A DNA stretch of 64,000 bases from DTKD01 sp964494345 (GCA_964494345.1 CAZBSI010000006.1:1-64000), one strand, 5' to 3'; positions 18,298-27,886 are shown, counted from the stretch's first letter. Numbers and translations: made by a program. Notes: generated by a model not told the origin, from the letters alone.

Positions 18298-21200
18298 ATG
18301 AGAAAACTTCAGGCGATATTGTTTTTACTGCTGGGCATTGCCATAATCTCGATGTTTGCAGTATCAGCGTCACAGGCCGGTACGGTGGCTGTGCGCTTTT
18401 TTTCTGGCGGAGAACTGATCGCTGTGGACCGCGCGGTTTCTGGGGGGCTATCTCCGGCAGAATCCGCGGTTAGGGCGTTGGTGGCCGGGCCGTTTATCGA
18501 AGAGGTTGCCCTGGGAATTACCACCAGAATACCCGCCGGCACCCGGATTCAGAAACTGTCCATAACCGAATCATCGGCCACCATTGATCTCACACAGGAG
18601 ATCCTGACCGGCTTTGATGAGCTTGGGTTAAAGGAAATCTTCGACCAATTCCGCTCAACTCTCGGCGATTTCCCATCTATATCTTCAATTAAGCTCACCT
18701 GTAAGGGCAAACTGCTATCATCGTATCTGCCTCCGGCTCCAAGCATCGGCGAACCGGCTCCTGCGCTCGTTAAAGGCAACGCTGTCGGTTTGGGTGGCAA
18801 ATATATTTGTGTCGGCCCTTCGCACGGCCGCTACTGGAACGGCAGTGGCTGGTATTGGCAGCGCTCTGACCCGTGCGGGTTTGGCGAGGCAATACTTGAG
18901 GATACAAACAGCGTTAAGCTGGTTCAATTCCTTAAGCAATACATAGCCCAGGACGGTGGCACATTCGCAAGCGCCCGTCAGCTTGATGAAAGCCAGTGTT
19001 GTCACCCCAACACGGGTCTGGCATGGTGGAAGATGTGCTCGCAGTCGTATCTGCGCAACGCCGGGGTGCCCTGCTCCGTTTGGGCGAGCTATACGGGTAA
19101 CTGCGGGGCTGATACCGCTGCAGGGCGTGGTAGCGACGACATTCGCTGCCGACCTCTATATGCCGACTGGCTTGGCTACCATATCTACATCGCTATGCAC
19201 ACCAATGCAGGCGGTGGCACCGGTACTGAGACTTTCCGTGACACCGCTATGGAAAATCCCGCTCACGTGGGCAATAGTCTTAACCTGGCCAACGCTGTAA
19301 ATAACGGCATCGTTAACACTATTCGCAACACATTCCCAGGTGAATCCGGGTGGGTAAACAGAGGTGTTAAGGACGGACAGGGCAACTACGGCGAGATCCG
19401 GATTCCCAACAGACCGGCGATCCTCGTCGAGCTTGGCTTCCACGACCACTGCACCCGAGACGCCGTCTATATGAAGGACGATTTCTTCCGCTCGGTCGCG
19501 ATGTGGGGCGTCTACAGCGGCATCTGTTCGTACTTCGGCAACTCTCCCGGATGGGCCAAATATTCTTGCGAGTATGTCTCAGACACGATTCCAACCACTA
19601 TGACGGCGGGCCAGACCTACAATGCACAAATAACCTATCGCAACCGCGGCGTAGTCTGGATGAGCGCTTACAACTTCAAGGTGGGCGCGGTTTCTCCGAC
19701 AGACCCACTTATGACGACCCGATTGTATCCTGTCTCCGGTACGATCAGGCCAGGCAACACCACCACTTTTAACATCACTTTGAAGGCCCCCGCCACAGGC
19801 GGAACCTACACCACCCAGTGGCAGATGATTCGCGAAGGTTATGAGTGGTTCGGTCCGACAGTCACCAGGAATGTTACCGTGCAGGCTGCGACCGGTAACA
19901 TCACCGGCACTGTGCGCGATGCTGCTGATAACAGTGTGATCTCAGGAGCAACGGTTGCGGTGACAGGCGGTTCTTCGGTTACTACAAACGCCTCCGGGGT
20001 GTATACCATCAGCGGCGTCAACGCCGGCACTTATACGCTTACAGTATCCAAAACCAATTTCGTTACACAAACAGCATCTGTTTCAGTGACCGCGGGAGCG
20101 ACAACCACCAGGGACTTCTCGCTGCTGTCGTCTATTCCCCCGACCGGCTCCATAACAATCAACTCCGACGCTGAGTATACCAATAACCCGGCAGTTACCT
20201 TAACAATGTCGGCCACCGGCGCCACCCAGATGCAGTTCAAAAACGAATCCGGTTCCTGGAGCGCGTGGGAAACGTATGCGGCGAGCAAATCCTGGACTCT
20301 GAGCACAGGTGACGGCACAAAAACCGTATCCGTTCAGTTCAAGAGCGCTGCCGACATAGTATCCACCGGCACGATCAGCGACACCATTATCCTCGACACC
20401 ACTCCGCCTGTCGGAACCGTCGTCATCAACTCAAACGACACGTATACGAATACAACGGCTGTAACGTTGACGCTTTCTTCAGCGGACGCCGTTCAGATGC
20501 AGTTCAAAAATGAGTCCGGTTCGTGGAGCGCGTGGGAGACCTACGCAACCAGCAAATCATGGACTCTGAGCGCGGGCGATGGGACGAAAACCGTCTCTGC
20601 GCAGTTCAAAGACGTCGCCGGCAACATATCTACCGGCTCTATCAGCGACACTATCGTGCTCGATACGACCCCGCCAACCGGCGCTGTCGTCATAAACTCA
20701 GACGCCGAATATGCTAATACCACGGCTGTAACGCTGACGCTGTCGTCCCCTGATGCTGCTCAAATGCAGTTCAAGAACGAATCAGGCTCGTGGAGCGCGT
20801 GGGAGGTCTACGCGACGAGTAAATCCTGGACTTTAAGCACGGGCGATGGTACAAAAACCGTCTCTGTGCAGTTCAAAGACGCCGCCGGTAATGTATCTGT
20901 TGATACTATCAGCGACACTATTATCCTTGACACAACGCCGCCAACCGGCTCTGTTGTCATAAACTCAGACGCCGAATACGCAAATATCGCCGCTGTGACG
21001 CTGACGCTGTCTTCACCTGACGCCGTTGGGATGCGGTTCAAAAATGAATCTGGCGCGTGGAGCGGGTGGGAGAGCTATGCGACGAGTAAATCGTGGACTC
21101 TGAGCGCAGGCGATGGAACCAAAACCGTATCAGTTCAGTTCAAAGACGTCGCCGGCAATATATCTGTCGATACCATCAGCGACACTATTATCCTCGACAC

Positions 21201-23415
21201 AACTCCGCCGACCGGCACTGTCGTAATCAACTCCGGGGCAGAGTATACCAATGATCCTGCCGTGGTGTTGGCGGTCTCTTCGCCTGACGCTGTTCAGATG
21301 CAGTTCAAAAATGAATCCGGTGCGTGGAGTGCGTGGGAGAGCTACGCAACGAGTATATCGTGGACTCTGAGCGCAGGTGACGGAATGAAAACCGTCTCTG
21401 TCCAGTTTATGGATGCTGCCGGCAATGTATCTGTGGGCACAATCAGTGATTCGATAATACTCGACACCACCCCGCCGACCGGCGCTATTGTCATTAATTC
21501 AGACGACATCTATACAAACACTACGGCTGCTATACTGACTCTGTCTTCGCCGGATGCTGTTGGGATGCAGTTCAGAAATGAGTCCGGCGCGTGGAGCGAT
21601 TGGGAGATTTATACGACGAGCAAACTGTGGGCTTTGAGCACGGGCGACGGCACAAAAACCGTCTGTGTCCAATTCAAAGACGCTGCCGGTAACATATCTG
21701 TTGGCACGATCAGCGATTCGATAATTCTCGACACCGCTCCTCCGACCGGCAGTATAGTCATTAACGACGACGCCGATTTTACAAATGACCTGTCGGTGTC
21801 GCTGGCGCTGTCCTCTGCCGATGCGGTGAAGATGCGTTTCAGAAACGGTTCAGGCTCCTACAGCGAGTGGGAGGACTATGCTGAAACCAGGGCCTGGACT
21901 CTCAATTCCGGTGACGGGCTGAAAACTGTTTATGTTGATTTTATGGACGTGGCAGGCAACACAACCGACGGATCGATCTGCGCGTATATTACCCTGATAA
22001 CGGTTCCGCCGGCGATAAACAGCGTCAATTCGCCTGTTATCATCAACTTCAAGCCTGTAACTGTTACCTATAGCGTAGCAGAAAGCATCTGCGGCATAGA
22101 GAAAGTGACTTTATGGGTCAAACGAAATGTTGACGGGGTTTGGGCTGCCACTGGCCTGGTCTCTTCTCAGGCAAGCGGTTTCTTTAACTACACCCCTGCC
22201 ACTGACGGGACTTACTACTTCGATATCGTCGTGGAAGACGTTGTCGGCAACATTTCAGAGACGCCTGTGGGTAGCGGCCGAACCAGCACTGTGCTTGATA
22301 CCACGCCTCCCACCGGAAGCATAATCATCAACGACGGATCGATCTACGCCAATAACGCGTGGGTTACTCTCACTTTGTATTCGCCGGATGCAACTCAAAT
22401 GCGGTTTAAGAACGAGTCCGGTTTATGGAGCAGTTGGGAGAATTATGCGACCACCAAGACTTGGGCTCTGAGCTCTGGTGATGGATTCAAGACCGTATAT
22501 GCCCAGTTTAGAGACGCGGCGGGTAACGTCTCTTTCACAACGATTAAGGACGTTATTCTGGATACTACTCCGCCAACTGGTACAATCATGATAAACGGCG
22601 GGGCTATGTACACCACCAACGCGTCCGTTATGCTTACTTTGGCGTCGCCGGATGCTGTCCAGATGCGGTTTAAGAACGAATCCGGCTCTTGGAGCGCCTG
22701 GCAGGCTTATGCCACGAGCAAGGCCTGGACTCTTAGTTCAGGGGACGGATTAAAGACCGTTTATGTTCAGTTTAAGGATATTGCTGGCAACGCTTCCTCC
22801 AGCAGAATCAGCGACATTATCCTGGATACCACACCCCCGGCTGTATCCATAGGATCGCCATCCGTTTCATCGACGGCCAGCGGACCGGTGACATATCAGA
22901 TCCTCTTCAGCGGAGCCAGCCAGGTGACGCTTTCGGCTGCTGATATTGTCCTGAATAAGACCGGCACCGCAAATGCGGGTTCAGTGGTTGTCAGCGGCAC
23001 GGGCTTGACGAATCGACTGGTTACGATATCCAATATCACCGGCGCCGGAGCTTTGGGTATCTCCATTTTACCTGGCACGGCGACCGACGAGGTGGGCAAC
23101 GTCGCTGTTGCTGCCGGCCCGAGTGCGATGTTCGGCGTGAACAATCGCATACATTCTTACGGCTTGAGCAACAAAGCCGCATGGGATCCTATCATCGGCC
23201 TCGCTGCGAATACGAAGTTCACGGTATGGGGCAAGGTTATCGAACCGATAGACGCCAACAGCTTCTTCGTTGACGACGGTTCCGGTATGCCGATTAAGAT
23301 CAACTATGTGGGCCACGGCTTCACTGGCGCGGATTATGTCTCCGCCACTGGCGCTATAGACGTTAGCGGCCCTTCGCCTATTATGAACGCGCTTGTGATA
23401 AACAAGCTCAATTGA
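18298..23415 (+). CDS. Secreted GerMN / Amidase_3 protein with Ig-like repeats
   Basis: Secreted protein of 1705 aa. Signal peptide 1-27 (ends ASQA). A GerMN-like domain lies at ~30-155. A zinc amidase of the Amidase_3 type (~165-420) has metal or catalytic positions H176 (PSHG), E197 (GEAILE), H301 (MHTNAGG) and E378 (VELGFHDH). It would cleave N-acetylmuramoyl-L-alanine bonds. Then come an NBR1-like Ig domain, a CarboxypepD_reg domain (GNITGTVRDA onward), nine ~89-residue Ig-like repeats beginning PPTG, a cadherin/Big-like unit, and the terminal OB-like module (SNKAAWDPI onward). I choose ATG 18298 because the signal peptide begins there, not the upstream TTG at 18268. GerMN plus Amidase_3 is known from cell-wall remodelling in division or sporulation. 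Confidence 0.8.
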   Translation: MRKLQAILFLLLGIAIISMFAVSASQAGTVAVRFFSGGELIAVDRAVSGGLSPAESAVRALVAGPFIEEVALGITTRIPAGTRIQKLSITESSATIDLTQEILTGFDELGLKEIFDQFRSTLGDFPSISSIKLTCKGKLLSSYLPPAPSIGEPAPALVKGNAVGLGGKYICVGPSHGRYWNGSGWYWQRSDPCGFGEAILEDTNSVKLVQFLKQYIAQDGGTFASARQLDESQCCHPNTGLAWWKMCSQSYLRNAGVPCSVWASYTGNCGADTAAGRGSDDIRCRPLYADWLGYHIYIAMHTNAGGGTGTETFRDTAMENPAHVGNSLNLANAVNNGIVNTIRNTFPGESGWVNRGVKDGQGNYGEIRIPNRPAILVELGFHDHCTRDAVYMKDDFFRSVAMWGVYSGICSYFGNSPGWAKYSCEYVSDTIPTTMTAGQTYNAQITYRNRGVVWMSAYNFKVGAVSPTDPLMTTRLYPVSGTIRPGNTTTFNITLKAPATGGTYTTQWQMIREGYEWFGPTVTRNVTVQAATGNITGTVRDAADNSVISGATVAVTGGSSVTTNASGVYTISGVNAGTYTLTVSKTNFVTQTASVSVTAGATTTRDFSLLSSIPPTGSITINSDAEYTNNPAVTLTMSATGATQMQFKNESGSWSAWETYAASKSWTLSTGDGTKTVSVQFKSAADIVSTGTISDTIILDTTPPVGTVVINSNDTYTNTTAVTLTLSSADAVQMQFKNESGSWSAWETYATSKSWTLSAGDGTKTVSAQFKDVAGNISTGSISDTIVLDTTPPTGAVVINSDAEYANTTAVTLTLSSPDAAQMQFKNESGSWSAWEVYATSKSWTLSTGDGTKTVSVQFKDAAGNVSVDTISDTIILDTTPPTGSVVINSDAEYANIAAVTLTLSSPDAVGMRFKNESGAWSGWESYATSKSWTLSAGDGTKTVSVQFKDVAGNISVDTISDTIILDTTPPTGTVVINSGAEYTNDPAVVLAVSSPDAVQMQFKNESGAWSAWESYATSISWTLSAGDGMKTVSVQFMDAAGNVSVGTISDSIILDTTPPTGAIVINSDDIYTNTTAAILTLSSPDAVGMQFRNESGAWSDWEIYTTSKLWALSTGDGTKTVCVQFKDAAGNISVGTISDSIILDTAPPTGSIVINDDADFTNDLSVSLALSSADAVKMRFRNGSGSYSEWEDYAETRAWTLNSGDGLKTVYVDFMDVAGNTTDGSICAYITLITVPPAINSVNSPVIINFKPVTVTYSVAESICGIEKVTLWVKRNVDGVWAATGLVSSQASGFFNYTPATDGTYYFDIVVEDVVGNISETPVGSGRTSTVLDTTPPTGSIIINDGSIYANNAWVTLTLYSPDATQMRFKNESGLWSSWENYATTKTWALSSGDGFKTVYAQFRDAAGNVSFTTIKDVILDTTPPTGTIMINGGAMYTTNASVMLTLASPDAVQMRFKNESGSWSAWQAYATSKAWTLSSGDGLKTVYVQFKDIAGNASSSRISDIILDTTPPAVSIGSPSVSSTASGPVTYQILFSGASQVTLSAADIVLNKTGTANAGSVVVSGTGLTNRLVTISNITGAGALGISILPGTATDEVGNVAVAAGPSAMFGVNNRIHSYGLSNKAAWDPIIGLAANTKFTVWGKVIEPIDANSFFVDDGSGMPIKINYVGHGFTGADYVSATGAIDVSGPSPIMNALVINKLN
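20137..22833 (+). repeat. 267-base tandem coding repeats in the amidase gene
   Basis: Seven head-to-tail units of 267 bases (89 codons) from 20137 to about 22005. A different Ig-like unit follows, then two more copies at 22306 and 22570. Units share PPTG, MQFKNESG.WS.W and DGTKTVSVQFKD. DNA similarity between neighbours is high, so copy number may vary between strains. Confidence 0.85.
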
Positions 23416-23423
23416 TCGAAATA

Positions 23424-23453
23424 TTGGGGACTGATGAGGACATCAGTCCCCAA
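23424..23453 (+). terminator. Perfect 13-base-pair hairpin
   Basis: TTGGGGACTGATG, loop AGGA, CATCAGTCCCCAA, eight bases after the amidase stop. A downstream T-rich stretch (ATCTTCATCTTT) is weak. Confidence 0.7.
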
Positions 23454-23566
23454 ATCTTCATCTTTACACTCAGGTGCTGACAAACAACTCCACCTATGGA
23501 AAAATAGAAAAGTTAGACTTGTTGACCTTGAAGTTTTTGTTCGCACTCGTCCAAACTGCATATTTC

Positions 23567-23575
23567 TGATATAAT
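23567..23575 (+). promoter_or_regulatory. Extended -10 promoter
   Basis: TGATATAAT (TATAAT at 23570-23575 with TGn upstream), 39 bases before the sugar isomerase start. No good -35. Confidence 0.5.
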
Positions 23576-23613
23576 CCTGACATCACTGCTCGTTTGGGAA
23601 GGAGGAAACGGAT

Positions 23614-24390
23614 TTGGCTAGAAAAATCGGAGTTACCTCAACATCATTTGCAATGCCCTTCGATGAGATGCTTCCTCTGGCTGAGGGGATGGGAATTGAG
23701 GGTGTTCAGCTTTGGGGTGTTGGCGGAGAACACGACGCAAAGACGTTGACAAAAGACGACCGCTTGCGGCTGTTAGACAAAATTCATTCTCGCGGAATGG
23801 TTGTAACTGCGTTGTGCGCGGAGGTAGGGGGCTTCACAAACCCCGAAACTGTGCAGGATAACCTGGAGAAAGCCAGGGCGGTTGTCGATATGGCTGTGGA
23901 TATGAATGTCCGCGTAATATCAGGGCACGTGGGCGTTATTGCGGAGAATCCGGCGGATCCGGGCAGGATGTGTATGGCAAAGGCTATGACCGAGTTCGGT
24001 TACTATTGTGAGGACCGCGGCAAGGTCTACGCCAGCGAGACAGGCCCGGAATCCATCGAACTTATGCGCGAGTTTATTGATGCGCTGCCGCATAAGGCAA
24101 TCAAACTCAACTACGATCCGGCCAACCTCGTCATGAACGGCTTCAACCCCGTCAAGGGGGTGATGGTCGGCCGGGAGCTTATAGTACACACCCATGTGAA
24201 AGACGGCGTTCGATATATGAACGGCAGCAAAGAAGAGGTGGTTGTCGGCACCGGTCAGGTGCCGTTTGGTGAGTATTTCATGGCTCTGGAAGCCGTCGGC
24301 TATGATGGATTTTTCACCATTGAGCGCGAGATGGGGGATAATCGCGTAGCGGATATCAAGGCAGCAATAGACGTGCTGCGATCCTTATAA
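23614..24390 (+). CDS. Sugar phosphate isomerase/epimerase family TIM barrel
   Basis: Cytoplasmic protein of 258 aa with the xylose-isomerase-like TIM-barrel pattern: an N-terminal strand (IGVTSTSF), ISGHVG, SETGPE, LNYDPANL, VHTHVKDG and the closing FFTIEREMGD. Acidic and His residues in these strands bind a divalent metal in the family (E in SETG, D in NYDP, H in HTHVKD, E in TIERE). The real sugar substrate cannot be told. The start is TTG at 23614, supported by GGAAGGAGG. Transcription probably ends at the bidirectional hairpin at 24417. Confidence 0.8.
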   Translation: MARKIGVTSTSFAMPFDEMLPLAEGMGIEGVQLWGVGGEHDAKTLTKDDRLRLLDKIHSRGMVVTALCAEVGGFTNPETVQDNLEKARAVVDMAVDMNVRVISGHVGVIAENPADPGRMCMAKAMTEFGYYCEDRGKVYASETGPESIELMREFIDALPHKAIKLNYDPANLVMNGFNPVKGVMVGRELIVHTHVKDGVRYMNGSKEEVVVGTGQVPFGEYFMALEAVGYDGFFTIEREMGDNRVADIKAAIDVLRSL

Positions 24391-24416
24391 ACAATTTGCA
24401 AGTCGACACTAAACAG

Positions 24417-24446
24417 AAAAGGCCGCCGGTCATACGGCGGCCTTTT
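24417..24446. terminator. Bidirectional terminator
   Basis: AAAA-GGCCGCCG, loop GTCATA, CGGCGGCC-TTTT. A-run and T-run flank the stem, so it can stop both the isomerase transcript and the convergent PEP-CTERM transcript. Confidence 0.9.
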
Positions 24447-24468
24447 CAAATACTTGATTTGGCAAGGA

Positions 24469-25149
24469 CTACTTTCTGCGCAGTCTTCTCGTAAGCCCTA
24501 ACCCCATCATGCCGGTGAGTAATGACAGAACCGTAGGAGCGTTAGGCACGTACGGCCCCCTGACTATTCCGGTTAATACTTCGGGATCACCTGAGCCGGC
24601 ATATACGGCCTCGGCGCCTGCATCGGTCGTCTTGGCAATACTGCTCAGCGCCCAAAGCCCGCCAACGGTCTCTCCGGGAAGCAGACCGGGCCAATCGGTG
24701 CTTATCCATTTCCAGGCAGGCGGGTTGCCGGATGTATCGACCTTCCAGTCAGGCAGAGTCTGCCGCGAGGTCGTGATATAATCCGGCGCCACCGCCCAGT
24801 TTGCACTGAACTGCGTGATTCCCCAATCCTCAATATCGAGAGGATTGCCGACTCTCAGGTTGGATATGCTGTAAACGTACAGATAACCGGTATGATTACC
24901 GTCTCCGTTGCGCAGCAACATAGCCGCTGATTGAGCCTGGTCATATATGGTCTGTTGCACTCGAACCCTGAGTGTGCCTGCTGCAGCCATTGCGCTGAGC
25001 CAGTCTCCGTCGGGATTGAATTTCGTTTCAAGGCCTGTCGCACCGATATACCAATAAGCCTCCTCCTCACTGAGGATGCTGGCCTGCAGGACAGAAGTAG
25101 ACAGGACGATTACTATCGCCATTAATCCGACGATATGGAGTGTTTTCAA
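24469..25149 (-). CDS. PEP-CTERM-type exported protein
   Basis: Exported protein of 226 aa. Signal peptide about 1-23. The C-terminus has a sorting tail: VPNAP, then a hydrophobic stretch (TVLSLLTGMMGLGL) and a basic end RRLRRK. That is the PEP-CTERM layout, with the usual VPEP varied to VPNAP. In organisms with exosortase this tail targets proteins to the envelope or exopolysaccharide matrix. The mature part (residues 24-200) matches no family I recognise. It is a single gene between a bidirectional terminator and the divergent Pit promoter region. Confidence 0.75.
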   Translation of the reverse strand: MKTLHIVGLMAIVIVLSTSVLQASILSEEEAYWYIGATGLETKFNPDGDWLSAMAAAGTLRVRVQQTIYDQAQSAAMLLRNGDGNHTGYLYVYSISNLRVGNPLDIEDWGITQFSANWAVAPDYITTSRQTLPDWKVDTSGNPPAWKWISTDWPGLLPGETVGGLWALSSIAKTTDAGAEAVYAGSGDPEVLTGIVRGPYVPNAPTVLSLLTGMMGLGLTRRLRRK

Positions 25150-25340
25150 GATTCATCACCTCCCAATGGCCTACCTCTACTGCCGGCATTGCCATATTTG
25201 ATCCTGTTGTTTATTACATAAAGCGGGCTGCAATTATCGTGCCAATGCGTCGATATGTCGGTTGAGGGTGCCGATTTCCCAGCTTTATTTGTGCTCATTT
25301 ACGGGCGGAGAAGAAAAACGCTTTCGTGGCACTCATGCTA

Positions 25341-25370
25341 TTGACCTTAATGCAACTAACGCTATAGAAT
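25341..25370 (+). promoter_or_regulatory. Promoter of the pit operon
   Basis: TTGACC (25341-25346) with TAGAAT at 18-base spacing (25365-25370) or TATAGA at 16. It lies downstream of the longest possible start of the Pit frame and so argues for the ATG at 25436. Confidence 0.55.
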
Positions 25371-25435
25371 ATGTGGGCAGGGGCATTTTTGCCCGGCATC
25401 CTCGTAATAGCCCCTCCCAGGTTAGGCAATCTATA

Positions 25436-26464
25436 ATGACCTTGGCCCTGGTAATAATCATTGTATTAGTTGCACTCATATTCGACTTTTTAAATGGGTT
25501 TCACGACGCCGCGAACTCCATTGCAACCGTAGTAGCCACCAAAGTGCTGTCACCTTTCCAGGCGGTGTTGTGGGCGGCGTTCTTCAATTTTGTGGCTCCT
25601 ATAGTCTCTGGGGTGTTTGTTGCGGATACGGTGGCTAAAGTCGTCAATATGGACATACTCGGCGACAGGATGGTCTACGTAGTGCTGGCGGGGTTGGTCG
25701 GCGCGATTGCCTGGAACATCATTACCTGGTATTTGGGCCTTCCTACCAGTTCCTCACATGCGCTGATTGGAGCGTTGGTTGGTTCGGGTCTGATGGCTGC
25801 TATGATTAAGCACAATTCGCTGGCTAACGTAATAAAGTGGGCCAAAGTAGATATGATCGTAATTTTTATTGTTCTGTCTCCGCTGATTGGTTTGATTTTG
25901 GGCTTTGTGATTATGGTATCTGTGATGTGGATGTTTCGCAATGCTCCTCCCCGCAAGATCGACGCCTGGTTCAGGCGGTTGCAGTTGGTCTCGGCGGCGG
26001 CATACAGTTGGGGTCACGGCACAAATGACGCTCAGAAAACAATGGGCGTAATTGGCTTGCTGCTCGTGACAACGGGTTATTTGGAGAGATTGCCTGATGG
26101 CAACTTCCCGGTTCCTTTGTGGGTAAAGTTGTTGTGTGCGGCGGTGCTGGCTTTGGGGACTATGTCGGGCGGCTGGAGGATAGTAAAGACGATGGGCGTC
26201 GGACTTACAAAACTCAAGCCGATTGGCGGGTTCTGCGCTGAGACTGCGGGTGCGCTTACTATTATCGGCGCGTCGGTTGCGGGTATTCCTGTCAGCACAA
26301 CTCACACGATCACCGGCGCGATTGTGGGGGTAGGCGCGACACATCGCCTCTCTGCGGTCAAGTGGGGTGTGGCGGGGCGAATAGTCTGGGCGTGGATACT
26401 TACTATGCCTATGGCTGCGCTTATGGCTGCGGCAGCGTATTTTCTTTTGCATTATGCGACGTAA
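25436..26464 (+). CDS. pit: PiT-family inorganic phosphate transporter
   Basis: Inner-membrane protein of 342 aa that imports phosphate (as metal-phosphate) with a cation gradient. The two PiT signatures are present: GFHDAANSIA near the N-terminus and GHGTNDAQK in the second half. The protein shows the inverted duplication and about ten hydrophobic segments typical of the family. Although the frame is open from 25262, the first residues of that extension do not look like a transporter, and a promoter sits inside it. ATG 25436 starts directly with a membrane helix. The DUF47 gene follows after 35 bases and is the usual partner. Confidence 0.9.
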   Translation: MTLALVIIIVLVALIFDFLNGFHDAANSIATVVATKVLSPFQAVLWAAFFNFVAPIVSGVFVADTVAKVVNMDILGDRMVYVVLAGLVGAIAWNIITWYLGLPTSSSHALIGALVGSGLMAAMIKHNSLANVIKWAKVDMIVIFIVLSPLIGLILGFVIMVSVMWMFRNAPPRKIDAWFRRLQLVSAAAYSWGHGTNDAQKTMGVIGLLLVTTGYLERLPDGNFPVPLWVKLLCAAVLALGTMSGGWRIVKTMGVGLTKLKPIGGFCAETAGALTIIGASVAGIPVSTTHTITGAIVGVGATHRLSAVKWGVAGRIVWAWILTMPMAALMAAAAYFLLHYAT

Positions 26465-26499
26465 ACTCTGAGCGACGATGAAGAAATGGAGTCTATAAA

Positions 26500-27126
26500 A
26501 TGCGTCTCAGATTGATTCCCAGAGAAGAAAAGTTTTTCGATATGTTTGTCCAGCAGGCTGAAAATGTGCTCGTTGGCGCTCAACTGCTTAAGGACTTGTT
26601 GGAGAACTACACAGACCTCGACCAGAAACGAATGCTGATCGAAAAAACAGAGAGCCATGGCGACGAGATCGGTCATAGCATACTGGAAAAACTCAACACG
26701 ACTTTTATCACGCCGATGGATCGAGAGGATATTCACGCGCTCACCGCGGCTTTGGACGACATTTTGGACCTGATCAATGCGACGGCGCAGCGGATGCAGC
26801 TATACCGAGTCGACCATGTCACTCCGGATGCTGTATCATTGGCAAACATTATTCTGCGAGCCACCGAGGAGATAGTCGAGCTTATCAAGGATTTGGATAA
26901 GATGAAGAATCCGGGTGGTATGAAGGAGCGTTGGATCGAGGTCAACAGGCTCGAAAACGAGGGGGATTCCGTGAGTCGTGCGGCGATTGCGGGACTTTTT
27001 GATAAAGAGCTTGATCCGATTGAGGTGATAAAGTGGAAGGAAGTCTACGAGCACCTCGAGACTGCCATCGACAAATGCGAGGACGCCGCAAACATCGTAG
27101 AAGCGGTATGTCTCAAGAACGCCTGA
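26500..27126 (+). CDS. DUF47 / PhoU-like Pit accessory protein
   Basis: All-helical cytoplasmic protein of 208 aa with the DUF47 features REEKFFDMF near the start and LDDILDLI and EGDSVSR in the helical bundle. Acidic metal-binding motifs of the PhoU type are visible (E..GDEIG and EGDS). Family members are encoded beside Pit transporters and are thought to control them. It is unusual only in gene order, since DUF47 often precedes pit. Length is normal. Confidence 0.9.
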   Translation: MRLRLIPREEKFFDMFVQQAENVLVGAQLLKDLLENYTDLDQKRMLIEKTESHGDEIGHSILEKLNTTFITPMDREDIHALTAALDDILDLINATAQRMQLYRVDHVTPDAVSLANIILRATEEIVELIKDLDKMKNPGGMKERWIEVNRLENEGDSVSRAAIAGLFDKELDPIEVIKWKEVYEHLETAIDKCEDAANIVEAVCLKNA

Positions 27127-27240
27127 TGGTTTCATTGGCAGCCAGGCAGGATTTTGATATGCCTGGATAGTATACATGAGGGGAATAGGGGAGGCAAACT
27201 CACGTCCTTTTTAGATAAGGAGACTGATACGGAGGAAGTT

Positions 27241-27576
27241 ATGAGAAAATTTCAAACGGTTATCGCGATTATTGCTATTATAGCAATTCTTTCCACGGCG
27301 GCTCTCGCTTCGATCGCTTGGCAGAAGCTGTTTATGGATACCTACAAGCCGAAAGCGGACAGCGAGTTGGCTAAGGCCAAATGCAAAATCTGCCACACCA
27401 AGGGCGCTGAGCTAAATGCTTATGGTCAGGCGCTGAAGGGCAAACCGAAGACCGCGGCCTCACTGAAGGCAATAGAGAAACTCGACTCCGACAAAGACGG
27501 CGTCAGCAATATCGACGAGATCAAAGCTGGCACGCTGCCCGGAGACGCAAAGAGCAAGCCGGCCGCAAAGAAATAA
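27241..27576 (+). CDS. Small exported CxxCH protein with EF-hand-like loop
   Basis: Exported protein of 111 aa. Hydrophobic signal at about 9-24. A single haem-attachment motif CKICH (C48, C51, H52) suggests a c-type monohaem protein. It is followed by DSDKDGVSNIDE, a calcium-binding-loop pattern of the EF-hand/dockerin or thrombospondin-3 type. The Lys/Ala-rich tail is likely disordered. The ATG at 27241 has GGAGGAAG seven bases before it and is preferred over an upstream ATG at 27154. Possible role: periplasmic electron transfer. It follows the pit-DUF47 pair by 115 bases, with no obvious functional link. Confidence 0.7.
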   Translation: MRKFQTVIAIIAIIAILSTAALASIAWQKLFMDTYKPKADSELAKAKCKICHTKGAELNAYGQALKGKPKTAASLKAIEKLDSDKDGVSNIDEIKAGTLPGDAKSKPAAKK

Positions 27577-27585
27577 TTACCATTC

Positions 27586-27820
27586 TTTGTCATATCGAAC
27601 GGTTCCCGTCATTTTGAACGAGCTTCTCGTCATATCGAACGGTTTCCGACATTTTGAACGGCTCCCGTCATTTTGAACGGTCCCGACATTTTGAACGGCT
27701 CCCGTCATTTTGAGCTCTGTTCTCATTGTTTCGAGTGCTGTTCTGTTCATTTCGAACGAGTTTCTCGTCATATCGACGCCCTTCCCTGTCATTTCGAGCG
27801 CAGCGAGAAATCTGCTTTTC
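27586..27820 (+). repeat. Degenerate short-period GTCATTTTGAACG array
   Basis: About ten head-to-tail copies of degenerate GTCATWTYGAACG with period near 20-30, ending in a full-length GTCATTTCGAGCGCAGCGAG copy (27788 on). Units vary in a few positions (ATTTTG, ATATCG). It opens the ~700-base gene-free stretch between the haem-type protein and the phosphomutase. The remainder of that stretch holds the hairpin at 27861 and more repeat cores. Confidence 0.8.
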
Positions 27821-27860
27821 CGGTTGACGGTTAACGGTTGTCGGTTTACTATCATTAGAT

Positions 27861-27886
27861 GGGTGGCGATTTTCGAATCGCCACCC
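27861..27886 (+). repeat. Hairpin repeat family, copy 3
   Basis: Stem GGGTGGCGAT / ATCGCCACCC, loop TTTCGA. The loop differs from the other copies while the stem pairing is kept. A GCCGGGACAGAGG tail fragment appears further on near 27990. Confidence 0.75.

Noticed and set aside
25262..25435. N-terminal extension of the Pit transporter
   Set aside because: A promoter lies within it and the extension lacks transporter features. ATG 25436 starts with a membrane helix.
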